A stretch of DNA of 64,000 bases from contig NZ_BCWI01000012.1 in assembly GCF_001592125.1 (NCBI RefSeq), forward strand, positions 56,355-120,354, in the 5' to 3' direction. Within the stretch, counting starts at the first letter, position 1. Each line of letters starts with the position of its first letter. The position numbers and the translations under genes were made by a program. Positions 36,361-43,751 of this stretch are shown here, in pieces. The stretch is from Microbacterium hominis NBRC 15708 (GTDB lineage: Bacteria; Actinomycetota; Actinomycetes; Actinomycetales; Microbacteriaceae). The notes under the pieces are model-generated. The model ran no database searches, was not told the DNA's origin, and worked only from the letters and a program-made list of their open reading frames with translations.

Positions 36361-37479
36361 TCAGCCGTGCGTGTGCGCGATCGTGTAGTCGATCGCCTTG
36401 ATCAGCTGACGCACGTCGTCGGGCTCGATCGAGACGAAGGTGGCGATCCGCAGCTGGTTGCGGCCGAGCTTGCGGTACGGCTCGGTGTCGACGATGCCGT
36501 TGGCGCGCAGGCTCGCGGCGATGGCCGCGGCATCCACGGTCTCGTCGAAGTCGATCGTGACGACGACCGGCGAGCGGTCGGCGGGGTCGGCGACGAACGG
36601 CGTCGCCACGGGCGAGGCCTCGGCCCACGCGTACAGCGCGCTCGACGACTCGGCGGTGCGCGCGGCGGCCCAGCCCAGTCCGCCGTTGCCGTTGATCCAC
36701 TCGAGCTGCTTGTCGAGCAGGATCAGCGTCGCCACGGCGGGCGTGTTGAGCGTCTGGTTCAGTCGCGAGTTGTCCAGGGCGTTCTTCAGGCTCAGGAACT
36801 CGGGGATGTAGCGACCGGATGCCGCCACGCGCTCGATCCGCTCGATCGCCGCGGGGGAGACGGCGGCGAACCAGAGCCCGCCGTCGGAGCCGAGGTTCTT
36901 CTGCGGCGCGAAGTAGTAGACGTCGGTCTGCGAGACCGCGAAGTTGATGCCGCCCGCGGCGCTCGTGGCGTCGATCACCGTGAGCGCGCCGTCATCGCCC
37001 GCGACGCGAGCGATCGGCGCCGCGACGCCGGTGGAGGTCTCGTTGTGGGGCCACGCGTATACGTCCACGCCCTCGACGGCCTCGGCGACCGTGCGGGTGC
37101 CGGCATCCGCCTTGCGGACGTCGGGCGCCTCGAGCCACGGCGCCGCCGCGGCCGCGGCGAACTTCCCGCCGAACTCGCCGAAGACGAGGTTCTGCGCGCG
37201 GCGTTCGATCAGGCCGAACGCGGCGGCGTCCCAGAAGGCGGTGGAGCCGCCGTTGCCGACGATGATCTCGTAGCCGTCGGGCAGACGCAGCAGGTCGCTG
37301 AGTCCCATCCGCACCTGGCCGACCAGGCTCTTGATCGGAGCCTGGCGGTGCGAGGTGCCCATGAGCACCGAGCCGGGACCGGCCAGGGCAGCCAGCTGCT
37401 CCGGGCGGATCTTGGACGGTCCGCAACCGAAGCGACCGTCGGCGGGCAGGATCTCGCGGGGCAGCGTGACGTGGGCCAT
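36361..37479 (-). CDS. serC: Phosphoserine aminotransferase
   Basis: A 372-residue PLP-dependent enzyme that converts 3-phosphohydroxypyruvate to phosphoserine in serine biosynthesis. The N-terminus has RFGCGPSKIRPEQ, the phosphate-binding MGTSHRQAP, and the PLP lysine in FAPQKNLGSDGG; the length fits the actinobacterial subtype. The ATG at 37479 lies 7 nt after TAGAAT (37487-37492, minus strand), indicating a leaderless mRNA. Divergent from the metal-dependent regulator. Confidence 0.94.
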   Translation of the reverse strand: MAHVTLPREILPADGRFGCGPSKIRPEQLAALAGPGSVLMGTSHRQAPIKSLVGQVRMGLSDLLRLPDGYEIIVGNGGSTAFWDAAAFGLIERRAQNLVFGEFGGKFAAAAAAPWLEAPDVRKADAGTRTVAEAVEGVDVYAWPHNETSTGVAAPIARVAGDDGALTVIDATSAAGGINFAVSQTDVYYFAPQKNLGSDGGLWFAAVSPAAIERIERVAASGRYIPEFLSLKNALDNSRLNQTLNTPAVATLILLDKQLEWINGNGGLGWAAARTAESSSALYAWAEASPVATPFVADPADRSPVVVTIDFDETVDAAAIAASLRANGIVDTEPYRKLGRNQLRIATFVSIEPDDVRQLIKAIDYTIAHTHG

Positions 37480-37580
37480 GCTCCCGATTCTAGGGTGAGC
37501 GCGGGGGCGGCCCCGCCGGGACGCCGTGAGAAACGGATAGGCTGGCAGTACACCCACGAACGCGCACCGAGGCCTGCCAC

Positions 37581-38288
37581 ATGACCGATCTGATCGACAC
37601 CACCGAGATGTACCTGCGTACGATCCTCGAGCTCGAGGAGGAGGGCATCGTCCCCCTGCGTGCGCGCATCTCCGAGCGCCTCGGGCACTCCGGGCCCACG
37701 GTGTCGCAGACGGTGGGACGCATGGAGCGCGACGGCCTCGTGGTCGTCTCCGACGACCGCTCGCTCGAGCTGACCATCACCGGCCGGCAGAAGGCGGTGG
37801 ACGTGATGCGCAAGCACCGCCTCGCCGAGCGCCTGCTGAGCGATGTGATCGGCCTGGACTGGGCCTACGTCCACGAAGAGGCCTGCCGCTGGGAGCACGT
37901 GATGAGCGAGCTGGTCGAGCGCCGGCTCATCGAGCTGCTCGGTCACCCCACCGAATCGCCCTACGGGAACCCGATCCCCGGGCTGGACCAGCTGGGCGAC
38001 GTGCCGGCGCGCACCTTCCACGACGGGGTCGTCGGCCTGGTGCGGCTGCTCAACGAGACCGGCGGGCCCGTCAGCGGGACCGTGCGCCGACTCGCGGAGC
38101 CGGTGCAGGTCGACCCCGAGCTGCTCGACCAGCTGCGCGACGCGGGCGTGGTGCCGGGCGGGGTCGGAGAGTTCCGTTTCAGCGAGGGCTACGTGCTCGT
38201 CCAGATGGCCGGCAAGCCCGACGGACTCGAGCTGCCGGTCGAGGTCGCCTCGCACATCTTCCTCGTCGACGCGGTCCCGCAAGCCTGA
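37581..38288 (+). CDS. ideR: Iron-dependent transcriptional regulator, DtxR/IdeR family
   Basis: A 235-residue metal-activated repressor. An N-terminal winged helix (SERLGHSGPTVSQTVGRMERDGL) is followed by the dimerisation domain with the metal ligands Met10, His and Glu in HRLAERLL, and His, Cys, Glu and His in VHEEACRWEHVMS, and a C-terminal SH3-like domain (about 145-235), as in IdeR/DtxR and unlike MntR. A TAGGCT -10 at 37538-37543 leaves a leader of about 30 nt with GAGG. Expected to repress iron uptake genes with Fe(II); no binding site was sought genome-wide. Confidence 0.92.
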   Translation: MTDLIDTTEMYLRTILELEEEGIVPLRARISERLGHSGPTVSQTVGRMERDGLVVVSDDRSLELTITGRQKAVDVMRKHRLAERLLSDVIGLDWAYVHEEACRWEHVMSELVERRLIELLGHPTESPYGNPIPGLDQLGDVPARTFHDGVVGLVRLLNETGGPVSGTVRRLAEPVQVDPELLDQLRDAGVVPGGVGEFRFSEGYVLVQMAGKPDGLELPVEVASHIFLVDAVPQA

Positions 38289-38326
38289 GCATCGCCAGGG
38301 AAGGGCCTGCGTACGAAGAACTCTGC

Positions 38327-38355
38327 GTGACTTATTCGTTACCTTCCGCTAGCCT
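38327..38355 (+). promoter_or_regulatory. Promoter of the M23 peptidase gene
   Basis: GTGACT (38327-38332), 17-nt spacer, TAGCCT (38350-38355). The start near 38362 gives a leader of about 155 nt, long for this window where most mRNAs are leaderless. Confidence 0.5.
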
Positions 38356-38361
38356 CGAAAA

Positions 38362-38517
38362 GTCCACGTGGCGAGAAGCCCGCCACGGACCTCCGCACGG
38401 ATTGCCTCATCGGTTCGTCGTTCGCGCGGTGAAGCCCGTACATCTGTGCCCTGACACCGAGTGCCGACGAACCAGCATCCTGCCTCCGGGGAGGACTGCA
38501 GAGGCGCCGGAGGACAA
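38362..38517 (+). ncRNA. Structured 5' leader of the M23 peptidase gene, candidate riboswitch
   Basis: Three stems can be drawn. P1 (38362-38390): GTCC-GTGGCG paired with CGCCAC-GGAC. P2: GGTTCGTCG (38412-38420) exactly paired with CGACGAACC (38465-38473) around a 44-nt insert. P3: CCTCC/GGAGG (38483-38494), next to the ribosome site GGAGG at 38509-38513. P3 could compete with the ribosome site. Actinobacterial wall-hydrolase genes are often under c-di-AMP riboswitches, but I could not align this leader confidently to that consensus, so the class is open. Confidence 0.45.
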
Positions 38518-39411
38518 TTGGCTGATCAGTTCGACCCGTCGCAGGAGAAACCCGAGTCCGAAGCGACGACACCCACTCTCCGGAGCCGCGCGCGCCGTTT
38601 CACGCTCGCCCGCTCCGCATCCACCTCTCCCGCCGTCCGCGCAGACGCCGCCGCGACCCCCGCACCGGCACGACGTGCACGCCGCACGGGTCACCCCGTG
38701 CGCAGCTTCGTGACGGTCGCCGCCGTCGGCGGCCTCATCGCCACCGTCGCCATCGTGCCCGCGTTCGCCGCCACGAGCTCCGGCTCGGCGGAAGCCGTCA
38801 CGCTGCAGCAGGTGGCCGCCGAGAACGCGCAGTCGCTCGTCATCGCCTCCGAGGCCACGCCCACGGCCCTCGCGCGCGACAGCTACTCGGCCACCACGCC
38901 GGAGGAGATCCAGACCAAGAAGGACGAGGATGCCGCGAAAGCCGCGGCCGCTGCGCGGATCGCGGCGGCATCCACGGCGTCCGCCGTCTACTCCGGATCG
39001 CTCGCCGAGACCATCGCGCCCGCCGGCTCCGTCGTGCGCCCGCTGCCGTTCTTCAACAACTTCGGCGAGCCCTACGCGGGGCACAAGGGCACCGACTACA
39101 TGGTCGACCGCTACACACCGATCTACGCGATCGCGGACGGCGTCGTGGTCGAATCGACCGAAGATGGCCCCGGCTGGGGCGTCTACGTGAAGATCGCCCA
39201 CAACATCGGCGGCAACACCGTCACGTCGCTGTACGCGCACATGTCCTACGGCACCCGCCGTGTCGTCGTCGGCGACACCGTGCGGGCCGGCCAGATCATC
39301 GGCCAGGTCGGCGACACCGGTCGTGCCTACGGCACGCACCTGCACCTGGAGATCTACGTGAACGGGTCGTGGACCAACGCCGAGGACTTCCTCGTCGCGA
39401 ACGTCCGCTGA
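38518..39411 (+). CDS. M23-family peptidoglycan endopeptidase, exported
   Basis: A 297-residue secreted or membrane-anchored peptidase. Residues about 62-85 are a hydrophobic signal/anchor (SFVTVAAVGGLIATVAIVPAFA) after a basic 60-residue N-tail; the C-terminal M23 (LytM) domain has zinc ligands His and Asp in YAGHKGTDYM, His in SLYAHMS and His in GTHLHLEIY. TTG at 38518 is taken as start since GGAGG lies 4 nt upstream and the promoter leader folds up to it; the ATG-less upstream frame is in the leader. Cleaves stem-peptide cross-bridges in wall growth or division. Confidence 0.85.
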   Translation: MADQFDPSQEKPESEATTPTLRSRARRFTLARSASTSPAVRADAAATPAPARRARRTGHPVRSFVTVAAVGGLIATVAIVPAFAATSSGSAEAVTLQQVAAENAQSLVIASEATPTALARDSYSATTPEEIQTKKDEDAAKAAAAARIAAASTASAVYSGSLAETIAPAGSVVRPLPFFNNFGEPYAGHKGTDYMVDRYTPIYAIADGVVVESTEDGPGWGVYVKIAHNIGGNTVTSLYAHMSYGTRRVVVGDTVRAGQIIGQVGDTGRAYGTHLHLEIYVNGSWTNAEDFLVANVR

Positions 39412-39417
39412 TCGCGC

Positions 39418-39477
39418 ATGAACGGATGCCGCGTGTCGCGGCCCGGTGACCGGGCCCGACACGCGGCATCCGTTCAT
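39418..39477. terminator. Long perfect hairpin after the M23 gene
   Basis: Arms of 21 nt (39418-39438 starting ATGAACGGATGCCG, and 39457-39477 ending CGGCATCCGTTCAT) are exact inverted repeats, and an inner GGCCCGG/CCGGGCC extends the stem to about 28 bp with one bulge. It begins 7 nt after the stop codon. There is no U-run, so it may act as a Rho-assisted end or a 3' stabiliser. Confidence 0.65.
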
Positions 39478-39549
39478 CTGCCATTCGCCCGCGTCGTCGC
39501 TGCGTGCATTAGCCTGATCCCGACGCTCGCACAGCCGAGGGGGAGCCGC

Positions 39550-39663
39550 ATGGACACAGGACCTCGCATTCGAACCGTGAATGCGCTCGGCCGCTATGTC
39601 CTTCGGCATCGTGTGCACGACTGCCGCGACATTCGTCGCGGGTTCAAGGCGCTGTCTTCATGA
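39550..39663 (+). CDS. 37-residue basic small ORF within the short transcript
   Basis: ATG at 39550 has AGGGGGAG 6 nt upstream. The product (MDTGPRIRTVNALGRYVLRH, then RVHDCRDIRRGFKALSS) has eight Arg, one Lys and three Asp. Only about 22 of 36 third positions are G or C, far below nearby genes, and the last codons are formed by the terminator stem. That argues for an RNA rather than a conserved protein, although the ribosome site is good. No family is recognised. Confidence 0.3.
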   Translation: MDTGPRIRTVNALGRYVLRHRVHDCRDIRRGFKALSS

Positions 39664-39676
39664 CAGCGCCTTTTTT
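39646..39676 (+). terminator. Intrinsic terminator of the short transcript
   Basis: AAGGCGCTGTC and GACAGCGCCTT form an 11-bp stem with a TTCAT loop followed by T6. It is the clearest intrinsic terminator in the window besides that of groEL and overlaps the stop codon of the 37-codon frame. Confidence 0.85.
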
Positions 39677-39757
39677 CGTGCCTGCGCCGCCCCGTCCGTG
39701 CCGCGTCGACAACGGAGAGCCGTCGAAGCCATCGACGGCCGTTCGAGAGGAACGCGC

Positions 39758-40255
39758 ATGCGCACACTGGTGCTGAACGCCGGATACGAACCCCTGGCCG
39801 TCGTCTCGTTCAAGAGAGCCCTCGTGCTCGTGATGAACGAGAAGGCGACCGTCATCGAGCGCATCGACGGAAATCCCGTGTGGGGGATCCGTGGCTCGTG
39901 CGACCGTCCGGCGGTGATCGTGCTCACACGGTACGTGCGCGTGCCGGGGGCCCGTCGCGTGCCGGTGACCCGACGCGGCGTGCTGCGTCGGGACGCCCAC
40001 CGCTGCGCGTACTGCGGCAAGAGCGCGACCACGATCGATCACGTCCTGCCGCGCTCGCGCGGGGGCGCCGACTCGTGGGAGAACCTCGTGGCCGCGTGCC
40101 TGCGCTGCAACAACATGAAGGGCGACCGCACCCCGCAGGAGATGGGCTGGGAGCTGCGCTGGCCGCCCCAGCCGCCCCGCGGCCCGCAGTGGACGGTGCG
40201 CGGCACCGAGCGCTCCGAGCCGGCCTGGGAGCCGTATCTGTCGCTGGCCGCCTGA
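39758..40255 (+). CDS. HNH endonuclease-family protein
   Basis: A 165-residue HNH nuclease-like protein conserved in actinobacteria. The C-terminal half has a beta-beta-alpha zinc fold: CAYCGK, TTIDHVLPRSRGGADSWENLV with the DH...N catalytic residues, and CLRCNNMKGDRTP. The N-terminal 70 residues are a distinct domain (RTLVLNAGYEPLAVVSFKRALVLV). ATG at 39758 has GAGAGG 7 nt upstream. Probably a host DNA- or RNA-processing enzyme, not a phage or restriction gene, as no such genes are nearby. Confidence 0.87.
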   Translation: MRTLVLNAGYEPLAVVSFKRALVLVMNEKATVIERIDGNPVWGIRGSCDRPAVIVLTRYVRVPGARRVPVTRRGVLRRDAHRCAYCGKSATTIDHVLPRSRGGADSWENLVAACLRCNNMKGDRTPQEMGWELRWPPQPPRGPQWTVRGTERSEPAWEPYLSLAA

Positions 40256-40261
40256 CCCCGG

Positions 40262-40918
40262 TCAGCCGGGCAGGGCCTCCGACCTCCACCCGTCGCCCAC
40301 GCGCGTGTAGGCGAGGCGGCGGCTCGCCGCGGCCGGGTTCGACACCCAGAACACGAGGCGATGGGGCGTCACGGCGTAACCCGCCCAGGTCTCGGGCGGC
40401 GTGAAGGCGGGGTGCTCGGCGCCGCCGTGGGCGGCGAGGAACGCGCTCCACTGTGCGCGCCGCTCGGCGAGCGGCAGAGGCGCATACGCGGCGGTGTTCT
40501 GCCAGGCGAGCTGCTGGAGGTAGGGCGATCGACGCCGGTAGGCCTCGTCCGACTCCTCACGCGGCGACCGCGTCGCGGTGCCCTGCACGACCAGCTGGCG
40601 GGTGAAGCCCGGCCACAGGAGGGTGAGGGCGACGCCGGGGGAGGCCGCCAGCTCGGCGGCCTTGCGGCTGTCGGCATCGGTGTGGAAGAAGAACCGTTCG
40701 CCGTCGAAGTCGCTGAGCATGGTCGTGCGCGCGTCGGGGATGCCGTCCAGCCCGATGGTCGACACCGTCATCAGCAGGCGGTCCTCGCCCGGCGCGGGCA
40801 GCCAGTCGGCGGCGAGGGCGAGGGGATCGCTCCACGCGACATCCGACTGCACCGGGTCGCTGTCGTGGGCGATCACGACGGGAGCGGGAGGGATGCCGGG
40901 GGCGTACGACGCGGTCAT
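40262..40918 (-). CDS. Pyridoxamine 5'-phosphate oxidase-family protein
   Basis: A 218-residue FMN-dependent split-barrel protein of PdxH type: ARTTMLSDFDGERFFFHTDADSRKAAEL, LLWPGFTRQLVVQGTATRSP and a shortened C-terminal RLVFWVSNPAAASRRLAYTR instead of the usual PdxH end. It could be PdxH, but it is the third gene of an operon with an FAD oxidase and a creatininase-family protein (ATGA overlaps), and the PLP-phosphate region is not typical, so a role as flavin oxidase in that pathway is possible. Confidence 0.78.
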   Translation of the reverse strand: MTASYAPGIPPAPVVIAHDSDPVQSDVAWSDPLALAADWLPAPGEDRLLMTVSTIGLDGIPDARTTMLSDFDGERFFFHTDADSRKAAELAASPGVALTLLWPGFTRQLVVQGTATRSPREESDEAYRRRSPYLQQLAWQNTAAYAPLPLAERRAQWSAFLAAHGGAEHPAFTPPETWAGYAVTPHRLVFWVSNPAAASRRLAYTRVGDGWRSEALPG

Positions 40919-41718
40919 CCGAACACGAACCCGTCGATCTCGGCGAGGGCCTCGCAGACGAAGTCCACGCCCCGGTCGTACAGCTCCTTGCCGTGCGCCG
41001 CGTTGGCGCCCGTCGCGTCGCCGATCACGCCCTCGGGGCCGAAGTCGTCGCTCGTCCACCCGAACATGACCGGCTTGCGGTTGAAGCCGATGTGGGTGAG
41101 GCCGGCGATGTGCTCCGGGACGTTCCGGGCGGGCATGTCGGGGGCGACGAGGTGGGGGGCCAGGTGCATGACCAGCGACGTCTCGGAGAAGCCGCCGTGG
41201 ATGCCCTGTCCCTTCTCGTCGGGGCGGCCGTCGATGCCGTCGCCGGCCCCTCCGGCGGTCGCGGGCATCGAGAAGGTGCGCAGACCGAAGCGTCGACGCA
41301 GCTCGCGGTTGGCCCAGCCGAGCAGCATGACGTTGCCGCCGTGGCCGTTGACGAACACGACCGTCTTGGCCGGCGTCATCGCGATCGAGCGGCCGATGTC
41401 GACGAGCTGGTCGAGCACGGTCGTGCCCTCGAGCCAGATGGTGCCGGGCGCCCAGTGGTGCTCGTCGGACTTGGCGTAGCTGATCGTCGGCAGCACCCAG
41501 GCGTCGATCCCCGCGGACGCGACGCGCGCGACGGCCGCCGTCGCGATGGTCTCGGCGACCAGCGCGTCGGTGCGCAGCGGCAGGTGCGGACCATGATGCT
41601 CGATCGCGCCGATGGGCACCACGGCGATCGAGCGCTCGGTCAGCAGCGCCGTGAGCGCGGGGCCGGACAGGTCCGCCCAGTGGCGAGACGTCGGGGTGAA
41701 GGGGAACTCGCCGGTCAT
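40915..41718 (-). CDS. Creatininase-family amidohydrolase
   Basis: A 267-residue member of the creatininase superfamily. Metal ligands are Glu and His in PIGAIEHHGPHLPL, Asp in RTDALVAET and His in VNGHGGNVMLL, with Glu in FSETSLVM completing the usual binuclear site. The family covers creatininase, formamide hydrolases and mycofactocin peptidase MftE; none is proven here. It is cotranscribed with an FAD-linked oxidase and a PNPOx protein next to one-carbon genes, which would suit hydrolysis of a cyclic amide or formamide. ATG at 41718 overlaps the upstream stop. Confidence 0.82.
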   Translation of the reverse strand: MTGEFPFTPTSRHWADLSGPALTALLTERSIAVVPIGAIEHHGPHLPLRTDALVAETIATAAVARVASAGIDAWVLPTISYAKSDEHHWAPGTIWLEGTTVLDQLVDIGRSIAMTPAKTVVFVNGHGGNVMLLGWANRELRRRFGLRTFSMPATAGGAGDGIDGRPDEKGQGIHGGFSETSLVMHLAPHLVAPDMPARNVPEHIAGLTHIGFNRKPVMFGWTSDDFGPEGVIGDATGANAAHGKELYDRGVDFVCEALAEIDGFVFG

Positions 41719-43088
41719 CGGATCGCCCCCTTCACGGGTCCGCCGTAGGCGGGATCGAGCTTGCCGGGGTTGAGCAGCCCCCGCGGGTCGGTCGTCCGGG
41801 CGAGCTGCACCGTCTCGGAGAGGCGGAAGTCGACGTTCCACTGGTGGGGGCTGTGCACGCCGACTCCGAGCGCGGTCAGGGCCGCGATGCCGTCGGCGAC
41901 CTGCTCCGGGCTCTCGTAGACCCCCGCGAGCATGCCGATGGGACGCGTCGCGGTCGCCTCGATGTGCAGGTGCGCGCCCGGGTAGACCGCCATGACCTCG
42001 TCGTGACGGTCGATGAGGGCGTCTCCGCCGACCTCGACGTGGAAGTACACGCCGGGCTCGGACTTCTGCAGCCACTCGATCGGATGGTTGTAGCTCAGCA
42101 CCGAGATGGCCGCCGACACCTGGGGGCCCTCCCGCACCTCTTCGATGCGCCCGCCCGCCGCGGTGATGAGGGCGGTCGCCTCGTCGACGAGGGATGCGTC
42201 GATGATCGTCCGCAGCGAGCTGCGCCCCTCGGGGAACGCGGGGTCGGGCGGCAGCTGGGCGGACACGTGCGGGTCGTCCGCGGAGACGAGCCGGGGGAAG
42301 GGGCGGAGGGCGGCGAGTCGCTGCAGCACCGACATCGAGCCGGTGAAGTCGTCGAACGACGCGTACAGGCCCCGCCAGTCGTTCATCGGCTCCAGACGCA
42401 CCGTCGCCCGCGCGATGATGCCGGCCGTGCCGTAGTTGTGCACGAACCCGAGGGCATCGTCACCCTCCACGTGCACCAGTTCACCGCCGGATGCCGGGGT
42501 CACGACGTCCAGGGCGAGCACGAAGCCCTCGTGGTTGCTGCCGTGCGCGATCGAGCCGGTGCCGCCCGAGCCACCCGAGATGAACCCGCCCACCGTCGAG
42601 TGCACGGTCGAGGGGTACATCCACAGCTGCTGGCCGTGCTGGCGGGCCGCCTGCTCGAGCGCGGCCATGGGCGCACCGGCCTCGGCCGTGATCCACCCGT
42701 CGCCCACCTCGACGATGCCGCGGGCGCGCGAGGTGTCCAGCACCAGGCCGCCGGACATCGGGATCGCCTGACCGTAGTTCCCGGTGCCCTTGCCTCGAGG
42801 CGTCACGGGGGCGCCGTGCGCGACGGCGACGCGCACGACGTCGGCGATCTGCTGCGCGTCGGCGGGGAACGCGACGAGGTCGGCGACGCCGAGGGGCAGC
42901 TGTTCGGCGATGATCGGCGACATCCGGGCGCCGTCGACCGAGGCCTTCTCCCGCTGCCGGGGGTCGCTGGAGACGCCCCGGATGCCGAGGACGGCCGCCA
43001 GGTCCGCCTCGAGGGCCGCGTAGTCGGGGGAGGCCGCGGCAACGAGAGCCGCGGGTTCGAGCATGTCGGTGGGTGTCGCGCCGGTCAT
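41715..43088 (-). CDS. FAD-binding oxidase, VAO/PCMH type
   Basis: A 457-residue flavoprotein with an N-terminal PCMH FAD-binding domain (PRGKGTGNYGQAIPMSGGLV; STVGGFISGGSGGTGSIAHG) and a FAD-linked-oxidase C-terminal domain ending NPGKLDP. Relatives include glycolate oxidase subunit D, vanillyl alcohol oxidase and hydroxynicotine oxidases. AAAGGA lies 7 nt before the ATG at 43088. First gene of the oxidase/creatininase/PNPOx operon and divergent, at 34 nt, from the XRE-cupin regulator that probably controls it. Substrate unknown; oxidation of an amine or alcohol carbon is likely. Confidence 0.85.
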   Translation of the reverse strand: MTGATPTDMLEPAALVAAASPDYAALEADLAAVLGIRGVSSDPRQREKASVDGARMSPIIAEQLPLGVADLVAFPADAQQIADVVRVAVAHGAPVTPRGKGTGNYGQAIPMSGGLVLDTSRARGIVEVGDGWITAEAGAPMAALEQAARQHGQQLWMYPSTVHSTVGGFISGGSGGTGSIAHGSNHEGFVLALDVVTPASGGELVHVEGDDALGFVHNYGTAGIIARATVRLEPMNDWRGLYASFDDFTGSMSVLQRLAALRPFPRLVSADDPHVSAQLPPDPAFPEGRSSLRTIIDASLVDEATALITAAGGRIEEVREGPQVSAAISVLSYNHPIEWLQKSEPGVYFHVEVGGDALIDRHDEVMAVYPGAHLHIEATATRPIGMLAGVYESPEQVADGIAALTALGVGVHSPHQWNVDFRLSETVQLARTTDPRGLLNPGKLDPAYGGPVKGAIR

Positions 43089-43110
43089 CTCGGTTTCCTT
43101 TCGTGTGTCA

Positions 43111-43116
43111 TAGTCT
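43111..43116 (+). promoter_or_regulatory. -10 of the XRE-cupin gene, leaderless
   Basis: TAGTCT lies exactly 6 nt before the ATG at 43123, so the start codon is probably the 5' end of the mRNA. The whole intergenic region is only 34 nt, so the divergent promoters and operator must overlap the gene starts. Confidence 0.5.
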
Positions 43117-43122
43117 TCACTC

Positions 43123-43746
43123 ATGTCCGATGCCGCCTCGTCGCGCCGCCGTGCCGCCGACGCGCCCCTGGCCGACGACGGCCCGGCCTCGGCGGCCCGC
43201 GCGCTCGGTGCGCGGATCCGCGCGCTCCGCCAGCGCCGCGGGATGACGCTCACTCAGGTGGCGGCGCAGGCCGAGCTGTCGCACTCGTTCCTCAGCCAGG
43301 TCGAGCGCGGGCTCGAGCGGATGAGCATGACCTCGCTGTTCCGGGTCGCCCAGGCGCTCGGCACGACCCAGCAGGCCCTGCTCACGGACGACGCCGACGC
43401 GGCGGTGCGCACCCAGGGGGAGTTCCACGTCTTCCGCGCGAGCGAGGCGACGCCGCTGGATGCCGGGGGCAGCCCTCTGCGCGTGCTCGCGCGCGACCAC
43501 CCGCGCTTCGTGCCGATGGTCATGTCGGGGACGTTCTCGGAGGACCTGTGGTGGGTCCACGACGAAGAAGAGTTCGTCTACGTGCTCGAGGGTCGCCTCG
43601 TCGTCGTGCTGGAGGATCAGGAGTTCGCCCTCGAGGTCGGCGACGCCGTGTATTACCACGGCGGCATACGCCACCGGTGGCGTACCGAACCGGGCGAGTC
43701 GACGCGCGTGCTGACCGTCAAAGAAGGCAGCGCCGGAGCGCACTGA
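43123..43746 (+). CDS. XRE-family regulator with cupin sensor domain
   Basis: A 207-residue regulator: XRE helix-turn-helix (LGARIRALRQRRGMTLTQVAAQAELSHSFLSQVE, about 28-65) joined to a C-terminal cupin_2 barrel (HDEEEFVYVLEGRLVVVLED; VGDAVYYHGGIRHRW). Cupin-linked XRE proteins often sense small carboxylates, amines or sulfur compounds and repress the adjacent catabolic operon. Here it is divergent from the FAD oxidase/creatininase operon and convergent with the MTHFR-like genes (5 nt apart). Supports a self-contained regulated pathway. Confidence 0.88.
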   Translation: MSDAASSRRRAADAPLADDGPASAARALGARIRALRQRRGMTLTQVAAQAELSHSFLSQVERGLERMSMTSLFRVAQALGTTQQALLTDDADAAVRTQGEFHVFRASEATPLDAGGSPLRVLARDHPRFVPMVMSGTFSEDLWWVHDEEEFVYVLEGRLVVVLEDQEFALEVGDAVYYHGGIRHRWRTEPGESTRVLTVKEGSAGAH

Positions 43747-43751
43747 CCCGC

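Larger units (their letters stand above)
39510..39676 (+). ncRNA. Short structured transcript with own -10 and terminator
   Basis: TAGCCT (39510-39515) predicts a start near 39522, and an intrinsic terminator ends it at about 39676, giving about 155 nt. Inside are hairpins CGCATTC/GAATGCG (39573-39593) and CCGCGAC-ATTC-GTCGCGG, then the terminator stem. The RNA contains a 37-codon frame (39550-39663). Three stable hairpins plus a terminator fit a small regulatory RNA; the -35 is poor. It lies between the M23 and HNH genes. Confidence 0.45.

Noticed and set aside
38362..38517. Naming the M23 leader a c-di-AMP (ydaO) riboswitch
   Set aside because: The gene type and length fit, but the conserved segments could not be matched by eye and the 9-bp stem suggests another topology. 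Kept only as an unclassified structured leader.
39573..39593. A tRNA T-arm-like sequence with TTCGAAC in the short transcript
   Set aside because: No acceptor stem, D-arm or anticodon arm can be built around it; it is part of a simple 7-bp hairpin.
39758..40255. HNH gene as part of a phage, restriction or homing element
   Set aside because: No integrase, methyltransferase, intron or phage gene is nearby and base composition is that of the host; the gene resembles a conserved actinobacterial family.
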